Assembly: GCF_024345995.1 (NCBI RefSeq)
Contig: NZ_JAGQCE010000001.1
Coordinates: 479,441 to 543,440 of the forward strand
From: Synechococcus sp. Cruz-7E5
GTDB taxonomy: Bacteria; Cyanobacteriota; Cyanobacteriia; PCC-6307; Cyanobiaceae
Length of the DNA: 64,000 nt
Reading direction: 5' to 3'
Below are positions 1 through 8,588 of the stretch, one piece after another. Positions within the stretch are counted from its first letter, which is position 1; each line of letters opens with the position of its first letter. Both the position numbers and the translations under genes were made by a program. The notes under the pieces were generated by a model that saw only the letters and a program-made list of their open reading frames with translations, had not been told where the DNA came from and made no database searches.

Positions 1-24
1 GCTGCCCCAGCCGTGCCGCCATGA
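1..24 (+). CDS. C-terminal end of an upstream gene, probably the DevC-type permease (partial)
   Basis: The frame ending in TGA at 22-24 is open to the left edge and reads AAPAVPP before the stop. It overlaps the ATG at 21 in an ATGA arrangement, which is how a devC gene often joins devA in cyanobacteria. Only seven codons are visible, so the identity is inferred purely from the neighbour. Confidence 0.3.
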   Translation, partial: AAPAVPP

Positions 25-776
25 CAACCTCCCCCTCGTCCCTTCAAGCCCACTCTGCCCCGGCTGGTTCCCCGCCGCCGATGGTCGAGGTGGAAGGTCT
101 CTGCCACTGGTATGGAGCCGGCGAGATGCGCCGCCAGGTTCTCCAGCAGGTGAGCCTGACCATCCAGCCCGGGGAGGTGGTGCTGCTCACTGGCCCCTCG
201 GGTTGCGGCAAGACCACCCTGCTCACCCTCGTGGGAGCCCTGCGCCAGGTACAGCAGGGCCAGGTGCGGGTGCTGGGCCAGCACCTGAACGACTCCAGCA
301 GGAAGCAGCGTCAGCAACTGCGGCGGCGCATCGGCATGATCTTTCAGGGACACAACCTGCTGCGCTGCCTCAGCGCCGAGCAGAACGTGCAGATGGGCTC
401 CGACCTCCTGCCCAACCTCAGCTACCGGGCCCGGCGCGATCAGGCGCGCGAGTGGCTGCGGGCTGTCGGCCTCGGCGACCATCTCGACAAATTGCCCCAC
501 GGGCTCTCCGGAGGCCAGAAGCAACGGGTGGCTATCGCCCGGGCCCTGGCGGCCCACCCCCGCCTGCTGCTGGCCGATGAACCCACCGCTGCGCTCGACA
601 AGCAGAGCGGCCGCGAGGTGGTGGATCTGCTCAAGCGCCTCGCTCGGGAGCAGCACTGCGCGGTGCTGATGGTGACCCACGACCCCCGCATCCTTGATGT
701 GGCCGACCGGCTTGTGCAGATGGAGGACGGCCGCCTGATGGCCGCCCGGGTGCCTGAGCCGGAACCTGCGGCCTGA
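21..776 (+). CDS. devA: DevA-type ABC transporter ATP-binding protein
   Basis: ATPase subunit expected to power a DevB-DevC (MacAB/TolC-like) exporter at the inner membrane. The 251-residue protein has a Walker A GPSGCGKT at about residues 58-65, a Q-loop in MIFQGHNLL, an LSGGQ signature at 162-166, a Walker B LLLADE at 182-187 and a switch His in VTHDP. The MacB/LolD/DevA-like form with no membrane domain suggests an export or lipid/glycolipid extrusion role rather than nutrient uptake. The first 20 residues are low in conservation-like character, and a second ATG at 81 (MVEVEGLCHWYG) is an alternative start. The family is clear; the transported substrate is not. Confidence 0.88.
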   Translation: MTTSPSSLQAHSAPAGSPPPMVEVEGLCHWYGAGEMRRQVLQQVSLTIQPGEVVLLTGPSGCGKTTLLTLVGALRQVQQGQVRVLGQHLNDSSRKQRQQLRRRIGMIFQGHNLLRCLSAEQNVQMGSDLLPNLSYRARRDQAREWLRAVGLGDHLDKLPHGLSGGQKQRVAIARALAAHPRLLLADEPTAALDKQSGREVVDLLKRLAREQHCAVLMVTHDPRILDVADRLVQMEDGRLMAARVPEPEPAA

Positions 777-835
777 GGGCCTAAGGGTCAAGGTTGGTAG
801 GGTGGAAGATCATCCCAACGAGCCCGAAGCAGTTC

Positions 836-991
836 ATGGCGAAACGCAGGAACCTCAAGAAAGAAAAGCAGGAGCGCAACCGCTCCTACGCCCGCAAGTT
901 CAAGAAGCGCAAGCTCCGCAACGACGGCCGTGGTGAAGGGGCCGGCAACGGCGTCACCGGTACCGCCAACAACGGCGGCGCCGCCGACTGA
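836..991 (+). CDS. Small, very basic protein of unknown function (51 aa)
   Basis: Begins MAKRRNLKKEKQERNRSYA and is about 40% Lys/Arg over its first 30 residues. It ends in a Gly/Asn/Ala tail. The ATG at 836 is preferred over the in-frame ATG-like start at 794 because the intervening residues look non-coding. Size and charge resemble a small ribosomal or RNA-binding protein, but I do not recognise a named family. It lies between devA and a glycosyltransferase on the same strand. The glycosyltransferase start codon is only about 40 bases downstream of its stop, so the two are probably co-transcribed. Confidence 0.7.
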   Translation: MAKRRNLKKEKQERNRSYARKFKKRKLRNDGRGEGAGNGVTGTANNGGAAD

Positions 992-1031
992 GCCAGGAGC
1001 CGGTGCGCTCACCAGCTCCCGCAGCCAAGCC

Positions 1032-1964
1032 ATGTTCCCCAGCGTCGTCATCCCCACCTACAACCGCCGGCCGATCCTGGAGAAGGCACTGCTGGCGCTG
1101 GAGGATCAGCAGCTGGAGCCTCCCCTCGAGGGCTACGAAGTGGTTGTGGTCGATGACGGCTCCACAGACGGCACCGCGGAGTGGCTGCGGCAGGAGGCGG
1201 GGCGGTTCCCCCATGTGCGCCTGATCGAGCAGGACCATGGCGGACCCGCCGAAGGCCGCAACCGCGGCGTTGACCACGCCCGCGGTGATGTGATCGTCTT
1301 CATCGACAGCGATCTGGTGGTCACCGGCACTTTTCTGCTGGAGCATGCCCGGTCCTTGGCAGCCCGCTGGCAAAGCAGCGGCAACCGGCTCTGTTTCACC
1401 TACGGGGCTGTGATCAACACGGCCAATTTCGAGGACCCCACCAGCGAACCTCACAAGCTGAGCGATCACTCCTGGGCCTACTTCGCCACCGGCAACGTGG
1501 CGATCGATCGCCAGCTGCTGGAACGCTCCGGCCTGTTCGACACCGGCTTCCGCCTCTACGGCTGGGAGGACCTGGAGCTGGGGGAACGGCTGCGCCGCCT
1601 GGGGGTGGAGTTGGTGCGCTGTCCGGCGGCAGTGGGGTACCACTGGCATCCCGCCCTGAGCCTGGAGCAACTGCCGGACCTGGTGCGGATCGAGCAGGAG
1701 CGGGCCCGCATGGGGCTGGTGTTCTACCGGAAGCACCCCACCCGGCGAGTGCGCTTCATCATTCAGTTCACCTGGTGGCACCGCCTGCTCTGGGAGCTGC
1801 TCACAGTCGGGGGTCTGGTGAACGAGCGCACGCTCCGGCCGCTGCTGGCCTGGCTGATCCGTCATGGCCAGAACGCTCTTGCCATGGAGCTGCTGCGTTT
1901 GCCGCTCAACCGCCTGGGAGTGCGCGCCCTGTTCCGCGAAGCCCGCGCCGAGGGCCTTCGCTGA
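1032..1964 (+). CDS. Family 2 glycosyltransferase
   Basis: GT-A fold inverting glycosyltransferase acting on an unknown nucleotide-sugar donor. The N-terminus SVVIPTYNRRPIL is the classic GT2 start, followed by VVVVDDGSTDGT (donor-binding Asp) and the metal-binding segment VFIDSDLVV. The segment GWEDLELGERLRRLG matches the ED.E acceptor-side motif of this family. The ATG at 1032 gives 310 residues and starts directly at the fold. Upstream in-frame sequence only reads through the preceding small gene. There are no transmembrane segments of polyprenyl-phosphate glycosyltransferase type. The acceptor could be envelope polysaccharide or lipid; neighbouring genes do not decide. Confidence 0.85.
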   Translation: MFPSVVIPTYNRRPILEKALLALEDQQLEPPLEGYEVVVVDDGSTDGTAEWLRQEAGRFPHVRLIEQDHGGPAEGRNRGVDHARGDVIVFIDSDLVVTGTFLLEHARSLAARWQSSGNRLCFTYGAVINTANFEDPTSEPHKLSDHSWAYFATGNVAIDRQLLERSGLFDTGFRLYGWEDLELGERLRRLGVELVRCPAAVGYHWHPALSLEQLPDLVRIEQERARMGLVFYRKHPTRRVRFIIQFTWWHRLLWELLTVGGLVNERTLRPLLAWLIRHGQNALAMELLRLPLNRLGVRALFREARAEGLR

Positions 1965-2102
1965 CCGTTTGGTAGCTTGGATTGTCCTTAATAAACCGCA
2001 CACCTGTCCGTTTCGGGTGCTCAGTCGGCACCGGTGGTCCCTTTCAGGGTCATCACGTCTGATCCCTGGCAGGTGGAGGCGAACCCGAAACCCTTCCCAA
2101 CC

Positions 2103-2819
2103 ATGGCTGTTGTCACCCTCTCCGAGATGATGGAGGCTGGGGCCCACTTCGGGCACCAGACGCGTCGCTGGAATCCCAAGATGTCGCGCTACATCTACTG
2201 CGCGCGCAATGGGGTTCATATCATCGATCTAGTGCAGACCGCCGTCTGCATGAACAACGCCTACAAGTGGACTCGCAATGCCTCCCGCAGTGGCAAGCGT
2301 TTTCTCTTCGTTGGCACCAAGAAACAGGCCTCCGAGGTGATCGCCATCGAGGCCACCCGCTGCGGAGCCGCCTATGTGAACCAGCGCTGGCTGGGCGGCA
2401 TGCTCACCAACTGGAGCACGATGCGTGCCCGCATCGACCGCCTCAAGGATCTCGAGCGAATGGAGAGCTCCGGCGCCATCGCCATGCGACCGAAGAAGGA
2501 AGCTGCCGTGCTGCGCCGGGAGCTGGAGCGGCTGCAGAAGTACCTCGGAGGCCTCAAGTCGATGCGCCGTCTGCCCGATGTGGTGGTACTAGTTGACCAG
2601 CGCCGGGAGAACAACGCCGTGCTCGAGTGCCGCAAGCTCGACATCCCCCTGGTGTCGATGCTCGACACCAATTGCGACCCTGACCTGGCTGACGTGCCCA
2701 TTCCCTGCAACGACGACGCAGTTCGCTCCGTCCAGTTGGTGCTTGGCAGGCTCGCCGACGCGATCAACGAAGGTCGCCACGGCAGTCAGGAGCAACGCGC
2801 CGACGAAGACGAGGCCTGA
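2103..2819 (+). CDS. rpsB: 30S ribosomal protein S2
   Basis: Component of the small ribosomal subunit. The 238-residue product starts [19 protein letters not shown] and carries the S2 signatures [37 protein letters not shown] and [14 protein letters not shown]. The ATG at 2103 fits the family N-terminus, so the longer open frame back to 2034 is leader. The acidic C-terminal tail DEDEA is short. tsf follows 113 bases downstream, the standard bacterial pair, separated here by two hairpins that could attenuate transcription between them. Confidence 0.97.
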   Translation: MAVVTLSEMMEAGAHFGHQTRRWNPKMSRYIYCARNGVHIIDLVQTAVCMNNAYKWTRNASRSGKRFLFVGTKKQASEVIAIEATRCGAAYVNQRWLGGMLTNWSTMRARIDRLKDLERMESSGAIAMRPKKEAAVLRRELERLQKYLGGLKSMRRLPDVVVLVDQRRENNAVLECRKLDIPLVSMLDTNCDPDLADVPIPCNDDAVRSVQLVLGRLADAINEGRHGSQEQRADEDEA

Positions 2820-2836
2820 AGCCAGTCGAGACCCTG

Positions 2837-2889
2837 AACTCAGGCCCTGGCCTGAGTTTGCGCTGGGGTTCCAAGCTGTCTGGAACCCC
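2837..2889 (+). promoter_or_regulatory. Two tandem stem-loops between rpsB and tsf
   Basis: The first arm AACTCAGGCC at 2837-2846 pairs perfectly with GGCCTGAGTT at 2849-2858. The second arm GGGGTTCCA at 2865-2873 pairs perfectly with TGGAACCCC at 2881-2889 around a 7-base loop. Neither is followed by a strong T run. They lie in the only gap of the rpsB-tsf pair, where an attenuator or processing site would set the S2 to EF-Ts ratio; that role is inferred. Confidence 0.65.
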
Positions 2890-2932
2890 TGAATCACTCC
2901 CCCCCAACCCTTCCCCTTTCCTAACTCCTCCC

Positions 2933-3595
2933 ATGGCTGAGATCTCAGCGAAGCTCGTCAAGGAACTGCGCGAGAAAACAGGCGCCGGCATGATGGATTG
3001 CAAAAAGGCGCTCGGGGAATCCGCCGGCGACATGGGCAAGGCCGCCGAGTGGCTGCGCCAGAAGGGAATTGCCACCGCCGAGAAGAAAGCCGGCCGCACG
3101 GCTGCTGAAGGCGCCATCGGCAGTTACATCCATACCGGTGCAAGGGTTGGCGTGCTGGTGGAAGTGAACTGCGAAACCGACTTCGTCGCCCGCGGTGAGA
3201 TCTTCCAGGAGCTGTTGCGCAATGTGGCGATGCAGATCGCCGCCTGCCCCAACGTCGAATACGTCAGCACCGAGGAGATTCCCGCCTCGATCGCCGATCG
3301 CGAGAAGCAGATCGAGATGGGTCGTGACGACCTGGCTGGCAAACCCGACAAGATGAAGGAGAAAATCGTCGAGGGTCGCATCGGCAAACGCCTCAAGGAA
3401 CTCGCTCTGCTGGAGCAGCCTTTCATCAAGGACAGCTCGATCACCGTGGCTGAACTGGTCAAGCAGGTGGCCGGCAAGATCGGCGAGAACATTCAGGTGC
3501 GTCGCTTCACCCGATACACCCTCGGTGAGGGCATCGAGGTGGAGCAGGCCGACTTCGCCGCCGAGGTGGCCGCCATCACCGGCAAGGCGGCCTGA
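2933..3595 (+). CDS. tsf: Translation elongation factor Ts
   Basis: Guanine-nucleotide exchange factor for EF-Tu. The 220-residue protein begins [20 protein letters not shown], then has the TDFVAR motif ([13 protein letters not shown]) that contacts EF-Tu, and a C-terminal [11 protein letters not shown] segment. This is the short cyanobacterial/chloroplast-type single-module EF-Ts, smaller than the 283-residue E. coli protein. The ATG at 2933 matches the family start. It follows rpsB and precedes an unknown gene that begins about 70 bases after its stop. Confidence 0.96.
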   Translation: MAEISAKLVKELREKTGAGMMDCKKALGESAGDMGKAAEWLRQKGIATAEKKAGRTAAEGAIGSYIHTGARVGVLVEVNCETDFVARGEIFQELLRNVAMQIAACPNVEYVSTEEIPASIADREKQIEMGRDDLAGKPDKMKEKIVEGRIGKRLKELALLEQPFIKDSSITVAELVKQVAGKIGENIQVRRFTRYTLGEGIEVEQADFAAEVAAITGKAA

Positions 3596-3662
3596 GCTCA
3601 GCGCCCCTGGCGTCCCCCTTCCGTCCCCCCGCTTCAGCCGATTGGAGACCAGCGCCAGCGCG

Positions 3663-4988
3663 TTGTCAGAAGCCCACGGGCACCTGGAGCGGATCCGCCG
3701 GCGTCTGGGGGAGGGTCATCGGGATCTGTATCACGACCTGGCCCTCTACCTGCAGGTGTTGCGCGACGGTCTGCTTGAGGCCGTTCAGCAGGCCGTCTTC
3801 CATGTGGCCACCCAGGTGGTACCCGAGCGTTATCAGCAACTGAACGATCGCCAGCGCCAGGAGCTGCCCCGGCGTCTCGAGCAACTGGTGCAGCGTTGCG
3901 GCTGCCTGCTGACCCTGGAGCAGCTGCTGGTCCTGGCGCGCCAGGTCCAGAATGAACAGAGGCGCCAGGGTCAGCAGCATCAACGGCGCCTGGCCCGGGC
4001 CCTGGCACAGATGTCCGCCGGAGCTGACGAGGGCCAATCAGAGGGTGACTGGGACGAGCGTGAGGAAGCTGAGGGCTCGATCCGGCTGGATCTGAACCTG
4101 CCTCTCTCCGCCGAGCTGTTCTCCGGTGGCATCCCTGCCTTAGCCGGCCTAGCAGGCCTCGTGGAGCCCACATCGAAACAGATCGCTGGCGAAAAGCGCC
4201 ACGACGAGGGCGAAGGGGAGGACCGCCTTGACGAAGACTTCGACATTGAGGGGGGAGACGACGAGGCAGAAGAGGACGACGACCTGGAGGGCTCAGGCCT
4301 GGAAGGACTGGCTGGACTGGAGGGATTGGAGGGACTGGAGCCGTTTGAAGCCGAGGAGGCTGTTACTGCTGAAGCTGAGGCCGACGATCCCACTGACATC
4401 CTGCGGGCCCTGCTGGTGATGGCCGTGCCCCCGGAACGCCGCTCCCAGGTTCAGGATCCTGATCAGCCGCGTCCAGACACTTCAACCAGACCGCAACCGC
4501 AGAGGTCGAATGACGCCGATCGGAATCAGGGCCTGGTGCCCCAGCAGCCGGAGGAGCTGCTGGAGTGGTGGAAGGCGCTTGACCAGGCACTGCAGCGGCG
4601 TCTGCGCAACCTCTCCCACGCCATCAATCTGGATCTGATCAAGCTGGGGCTCACCCGCAGCCTGCTGCCACTGAACCTGCTCGATGCTGTGCTGCAGGGA
4701 GACCTGGAAGCCCTGCCAGCCCCGGCCAACCTGCTGAAGATTCAATTGCCCTTCAGCAGCCCCGACATGCCCATCCAGGTGCAGGCCCTGGGGGTGCTGC
4801 TGCGCACCAGCGACCTCGAGTACGAACAGCCCCGTCTGCGCACCTGCCGCAGGCGCCTGGAGCAGCGCCGCGCCAGCGTACGCAAAATGGCTCAGCAGTA
4901 CCGCCACTGGCAGCGGCGGGCCCGGGCCCTTGAAGCGGAAGAACAGTGGATGCAGGACAGCCAATCCACCCCCGAGAGCCCAGCCTGA
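3663..4988 (+). CDS. Acidic, repeat-containing protein of unknown function between tsf and recG
   Basis: About 441 residues if the TTG at 3663 (SEAHGHLERIRRRLG) is used; another TTG at 3642 is possible. The N-terminal third is predicted helical and Gln/Arg-rich (LEQLVQRCG, RQRQELPRRLEQL). The middle is a highly acidic linker (DEAEEDDDLEGS) containing GLEGL repeats. The C-terminal half is helical again, with LPLNLLDAVLQGDLEAL and LRTCRRRLEQRRASVR. No signal peptide or membrane segment is visible. It overlaps recG by 43 bases, so the two are probably co-translated. The position between tsf and recG seems conserved in picocyanobacteria as I recall, but no function is known to me. Confidence 0.75.
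   Translation: MSEAHGHLERIRRRLGEGHRDLYHDLALYLQVLRDGLLEAVQQAVFHVATQVVPERYQQLNDRQRQELPRRLEQLVQRCGCLLTLEQLLVLARQVQNEQRRQGQQHQRRLARALAQMSAGADEGQSEGDWDEREEAEGSIRLDLNLPLSAELFSGGIPALAGLAGLVEPTSKQIAGEKRHDEGEGEDRLDEDFDIEGGDDEAEEDDDLEGSGLEGLAGLEGLEGLEPFEAEEAVTAEAEADDPTDILRALLVMAVPPERRSQVQDPDQPRPDTSTRPQPQRSNDADRNQGLVPQQPEELLEWWKALDQALQRRLRNLSHAINLDLIKLGLTRSLLPLNLLDAVLQGDLEALPAPANLLKIQLPFSSPDMPIQVQALGVLLRTSDLEYEQPRLRTCRRRLEQRRASVRKMAQQYRHWQRRARALEAEEQWMQDSQSTPESPA
4305..4340 (+). repeat. Four tandem 9-bp units (GGACTGGAG type)
   Basis: Units are GGACTGGCT, GGACTGGAG, GGATTGGAG and GGACTGGAG, in frame, and encode the G-L-A/E-type repeat inside the acidic linker of the unknown gene at 3663-4988. Being in multiples of three bases, copy-number change would alter linker length without a frameshift. 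Confidence 0.8.
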
Positions 4989-7474
4989 ACCATGGGCGCT
5001 GGATCACCACCCTGCAGCAGGCGTTGCAGCTGGAGGTGGACCGTGGGTTCGAGAACCTGCAGGGCCGCCGAGAACGGTTCAGCCTCTTTCTGGAGCGCCA
5101 GTGCCGCCAACCCCCGGAGGAGCTGATCCGCCGGGTGCCGGAGGCGGAGCCAGCACTGATCGCCCTGGCCGAGCTTTTCGCCTGCTACGACGCGTTGCCG
5201 CTGGCCCATCGCCAATCGTTGCTGCGGCGATGCCGGGAGCGACTGCACAGCCTGCGCCAGAGCCTGGATCCACCCCGGCCGCCCGGTCCTCCGAGGCTGA
5301 AGCTGGCTCCCCAGGCGCCGGCCCCCGGTGGCGCTCGTTCGGGAGCCCACAGAACGGCAAGCCCCATCCAACCCGACACTCCCCTGGCCGAGGTGCCGGG
5401 AATCGGACCGAAAACCGCCACGCGGCTGGCGGGGTTGGGGTTGCTGCTGGCTCGCGACCTGCTGCGTCACTATCCGCGCGACTACCTCGATTACGCCAAT
5501 CTGGTGCGCATCCAGGAACTGGTGCCTGGCAGCACAGCCACGATCGTGGCCACGGTGCAGCGCTCCCATGCCTTCGCCAGCCCGCGCAACCCCCGGCTGG
5601 TGATCCTGGAACTTCAGCTCCGCGACATCACCGGACGGCTGCGGCTCAGCAAGTTCTTCGCCGGCAAACGCTTCAGCTCACCAGGTTGGCTCAAGGCCCA
5701 GCAACGCCAGTTCCCGCCAGGGTGCAGCGTGGCCGCCAGTGGCCTGGTGCGCCAGACCCCCTACGGCCCCACCCTGCAGGATCCCCTGCTGGAGGTGCTC
5801 GACTCCCCCGGGACCCAGGTGCGCTCGCGCCAGATCGGACGACTGGTGCCGGTCTATGCCCTCACCGAAGGTCTCGGCGCCGAACGTCTGCGCCAGGCCA
5901 TCCAGACCGTGCTGAGCGCCGCAGACCACTGGAGCGATCCCCTGCCGGCTGCCCTGCGGCGGCAGGAGGGCCTGCTGGATCGATCCACCGCCTGGCGAGG
6001 GCTGCACGATCCCGCCGATCACGACGACCTCAGGGCCAGTCGCCACCGGCTGGTCTTCGATGAATTCCTGCTGCTCCAGCTCAGCCTGCTGCAGAGGCGA
6101 GGGCAGCTGGCGCGGCGGCCGGCACGGCCCCTGCGACTGCCGAAGGGGCAGAACAACCTGATGGCCTCCTTTCTGGAGTTGCTGCCCTTCCAGCTCACCG
6201 AGGCCCAACGGCGGGTGCTGGCCGACATTCAGGCCGATCTGGAGCAGGAGCAGCCGATGGCCCGCCTGCTGCAGGGAGATGTGGGCAGCGGCAAGACCGT
6301 GGTGGCGATCGCGGCCCTGCTGGTGGCCATCGAAGCCGGCTGCCAGGGGGCCCTGATGGCCCCCACGGAGGTGCTGGCCGAGCAGCATGCGCGCAAAATG
6401 GGGGAGTGGCTCAGCCAGCTACACGTGAGCACGGCCCTGCTGACGGGATCCACCCCGGCGGGGCGGCGGCGCCAGCTGCTCCAGGACCTGGCCAACGGCC
6501 AGCTGCAGCTCCTGGTAGGCACCCATGCCCTGCTGGAGGATCCGGTGGCCTTCGCCCGCCTGGGGCTGGTGGTGGTGGATGAGCAGCACCGCTTCGGCGT
6601 GCGCCAGCGTGACCGACTGATGGGCAAGGGCCTGCAGCCCCACCTGCTGACCATGACCGCCACCCCGATTCCGCGCACCCTGGCCCTCTCGGTGCACGGC
6701 GACCTGGAGGTGAGTCAGATCGACGGCCTGCCACCGGGGCGCACTCCTATCCGCACCCGCCTGCTGCGCGGCGGCCAGCGTCAGGAGGCCTACGAGCTGA
6801 TCCGCGAGGAGGTGGCCCGGGGCCAGCGGGCCTATGTGGTGCTCCCCCTGGTGGAGGAGTCGGAGAACCTTGACCTGCGCTCGGCGGTGGCCGTCCACCA
6901 GCAATTGCAGCAGGAGGTGTTCCCGGACCTGCGCGTGGGCCTGCTGCACGGGCGGATGCCGAGCCCCCGCAAGCAGGAAGCGATCAATGCCTTCGCCAGC
7001 GGCTGCTGCGATGTGCTGGTGTCCACCACGGTGGTGGAGGTGGGCGTCGACGTGCCGGAGGCCAGCGTGATGGTGATCGAGCACGCCGAGCGTTTCGGGC
7101 TGGCGCAGTTGCATCAGCTGCGGGGCCGGGTGGGGCGTGGAGCGGCTGCCTCCCATTGCCTGCTGATCAACGATGGCAGGGCCGGGCAGGCCCAGCAGCG
7201 GCTGGAGCTGCTGGTGCGCTCCAGCGATGGCTTCGAGATCGCCGAGATGGATCTGCAGCTGCGGGGGCCAGGGCAGGTGCTGGGAACCCGCCAGTCGGGC
7301 CTGCCCGACCTGGCCCTGGCAAGCCTCAGCGACGACGGGGAGGTGCTGGAGCAGGCCCGGGCGCTGGCAAGGCGGCTGCTTGAGCACGATCCCGAGCTGG
7401 AGAGCCATCCGGGCCTGCGCCAGGCACTGCTCGAGCAGCGGCAGCGGCAGGTGGAGGCCGGCAGCTTGAATTGA
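4946..7474 (+). CDS. recG: ATP-dependent DNA helicase RecG
   Basis: Superfamily 2 branch-migration helicase that reverses stalled forks and processes Holliday junctions. The N-terminal ~130 residues are a cyanobacterial extension (TTLQQALQLEVDRGFENL), then the wedge/OB domain starts at PLAEVPGIGPKTATRLAGLG and RHYPRDYLDY. Walker A GDVGSGKT is at about 444-451, the DEQH box at about 545-548, and the C-terminal helicase motifs include STTVVEVGVDVPEA and QLRGRVGRGAA. GTG 4946 is the upstream-most start and overlaps the preceding gene by 43 bases. The exact start is uncertain because the extension is poorly conserved. All helicase motifs appear intact. Confidence 0.95.
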   Translation: MDAGQPIHPREPSLNHGRWITTLQQALQLEVDRGFENLQGRRERFSLFLERQCRQPPEELIRRVPEAEPALIALAELFACYDALPLAHRQSLLRRCRERLHSLRQSLDPPRPPGPPRLKLAPQAPAPGGARSGAHRTASPIQPDTPLAEVPGIGPKTATRLAGLGLLLARDLLRHYPRDYLDYANLVRIQELVPGSTATIVATVQRSHAFASPRNPRLVILELQLRDITGRLRLSKFFAGKRFSSPGWLKAQQRQFPPGCSVAASGLVRQTPYGPTLQDPLLEVLDSPGTQVRSRQIGRLVPVYALTEGLGAERLRQAIQTVLSAADHWSDPLPAALRRQEGLLDRSTAWRGLHDPADHDDLRASRHRLVFDEFLLLQLSLLQRRGQLARRPARPLRLPKGQNNLMASFLELLPFQLTEAQRRVLADIQADLEQEQPMARLLQGDVGSGKTVVAIAALLVAIEAGCQGALMAPTEVLAEQHARKMGEWLSQLHVSTALLTGSTPAGRRRQLLQDLANGQLQLLVGTHALLEDPVAFARLGLVVVDEQHRFGVRQRDRLMGKGLQPHLLTMTATPIPRTLALSVHGDLEVSQIDGLPPGRTPIRTRLLRGGQRQEAYELIREEVARGQRAYVVLPLVEESENLDLRSAVAVHQQLQQEVFPDLRVGLLHGRMPSPRKQEAINAFASGCCDVLVSTTVVEVGVDVPEASVMVIEHAERFGLAQLHQLRGRVGRGAAASHCLLINDGRAGQAQQRLELLVRSSDGFEIAEMDLQLRGPGQVLGTRQSGLPDLALASLSDDGEVLEQARALARRLLEHDPELESHPGLRQALLEQRQRQVEAGSLN

Positions 7475-8241
7475 ACCCTCCGTCTTCCCCGCGCGTGAGC
7501 CCCAGCCTGCCCAGACCCTGGAGCCCGATTCCCATCCAGGACACAGCCGAACCGCTGATCCCCCTGCCGAGGCAGCTGCTGCGCCTTGAGCCCCACCCCT
7601 ACACGTCGCTGGGGGCGCCCTACGGCGCCGGCTGCAGCCCCTTCCAGCTGCGCAGCGGTGTGGTGGAACGCCTGCTGGTGGCCCAGGGCGAGCTGAAGCG
7701 CGGGCACGGTGATTGGTGCCTGGCGATCTTCGATGGCTGGAGGCCCGTGCGGGTGCAGCAGTTCATGGTGGAGCACACGATCGCCAGCGAATGCCGCCGG
7801 CTGGGAGTGGACCCCCGGCAGAGCGGGCCCGAGCTGGAGGCGGTGACGGCGGAGGTGGGCCGCTTCTGGGCCCCCCCCAGCCTGGATCCGGCGACACCGC
7901 CGCCCCACAGCACCGGCGGAGCGGTGGATCTCACCCTGGCGACCTCATGGGGCGAACCGCTTGATCTGGGCGGGGAGATCGATGCGATCGGAGCTGTCTC
8001 GGAGCCCGATCACTACGACCCGGCGCGGAGATCGCAACGCCTGGATGGCGGCGGGGTGTCAAGGGCGCTCGAGCTGGAGTGGCACCGGCGGCGCGGCCTG
8101 TTGCGCGAGGTGATGGCAGCAGCCGGATTCGCCCAGCACCCCAACGAGTGGTGGCACTTCAGCCACGGCGACCAGCTCTGGGCCTGGCGGCAGGGAGCGG
8201 CGGCCGCGATCTATGGCGGCTGGGATCCGGGCAGGGGCTGA
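7471..8241 (+). CDS. ddpX: D-alanyl-D-alanine dipeptidase, M15 family (VanX-like)
   Basis: Zinc peptidase that hydrolyses D-Ala-D-Ala, probably in peptidoglycan turnover or recycling. The zinc-binding motif SxHxxGxAxD appears as HSTGGAVDL and the second zinc site as EWWHFSHGD. FDGWRPVRVQQ is the substrate-side Arg segment (YRP-like). The TTG at 7471 overlaps the recG stop by four bases (TTGA); a GTG at 7495 is an alternative start. There is no signal peptide, so a cytoplasmic VanX/DdpX-like role is likelier than an exported one. It converges with and overlaps the end of the small minus-strand gene at 8211-8588 by 31 bases. Confidence 0.87.
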   Translation: MNPPSSPRVSPSLPRPWSPIPIQDTAEPLIPLPRQLLRLEPHPYTSLGAPYGAGCSPFQLRSGVVERLLVAQGELKRGHGDWCLAIFDGWRPVRVQQFMVEHTIASECRRLGVDPRQSGPELEAVTAEVGRFWAPPSLDPATPPPHSTGGAVDLTLATSWGEPLDLGGEIDAIGAVSEPDHYDPARRSQRLDGGGVSRALELEWHRRRGLLREVMAAAGFAQHPNEWWHFSHGDQLWAWRQGAAAAIYGGWDPGRG

Positions 8242-8588
8242 CGCTGCAGCTCCCGCCAGATGCGATCGGCTTCCTCCCGGCTGATCCTGTTCTCGTTGGC
8301 GCAGCGCTTCAAGCTGGCCTCGCCCAGTTCCAGCTGCATCTGACGCAGACGTTGCAGCACCTGCGGGGGTTGATCCGCGAATTGCAGCAGCTGGTTCCGG
8401 TAAGCCTTGAGCAGGTGCTCCGCCCGGCAGGTGTCGCCATCGGGCTGATAGATCTTGACTGGCGTCTTCGGGGGTGGCGCCATCGTGCGGGCCCCCAGTG
8501 GGGATCCCCAGGGGCTGAGCGCCACCATGGCCAGGCTGGCGGAGCCCAGCAGCAGGCTGGCAAGACAGGACCGCACAGGAGCCGTCAT
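8211..8588 (-). CDS. Small secreted protein of unknown function
   Basis: 125 residues with a likely signal peptide (CLASLLLGSASLAMVALSP, then a small-residue region). The mature part has two Cys residues (GDTCRAEHLL and LKRCANENRI) that could form a disulfide, and a helical Gln/Arg-rich body. Its ATG overlaps the stop codon of the sulfite reductase gene by one base (TGATG), so it is the second gene of that operon. I do not recognise the family. The ending RELQRQPLPGSQPP is low complexity. Confidence 0.7.
   Translation of the reverse strand: MTAPVRSCLASLLLGSASLAMVALSPWGSPLGARTMAPPPKTPVKIYQPDGDTCRAEHLLKAYRNQLLQFADQPPQVLQRLRQMQLELGEASLKRCANENRISREEADRIWRELQRQPLPGSQPP

Noticed and set aside
1965..2102. 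Promoter for rpsB in the AT-richer patch near 1989 (TAATAA)
   Set aside because: No convincing -35 at proper spacing; left unannotated.
954..2219. 421-codon frame antisense to the glycosyltransferase and rpsB start
   Set aside because: Covers two assigned genes and their gap, with no recognisable protein.
4930..6063. 377-codon frame inside recG in another frame
   Set aside because: Pro/Arg/Ala-rich shadow; recG frame has intact motifs.
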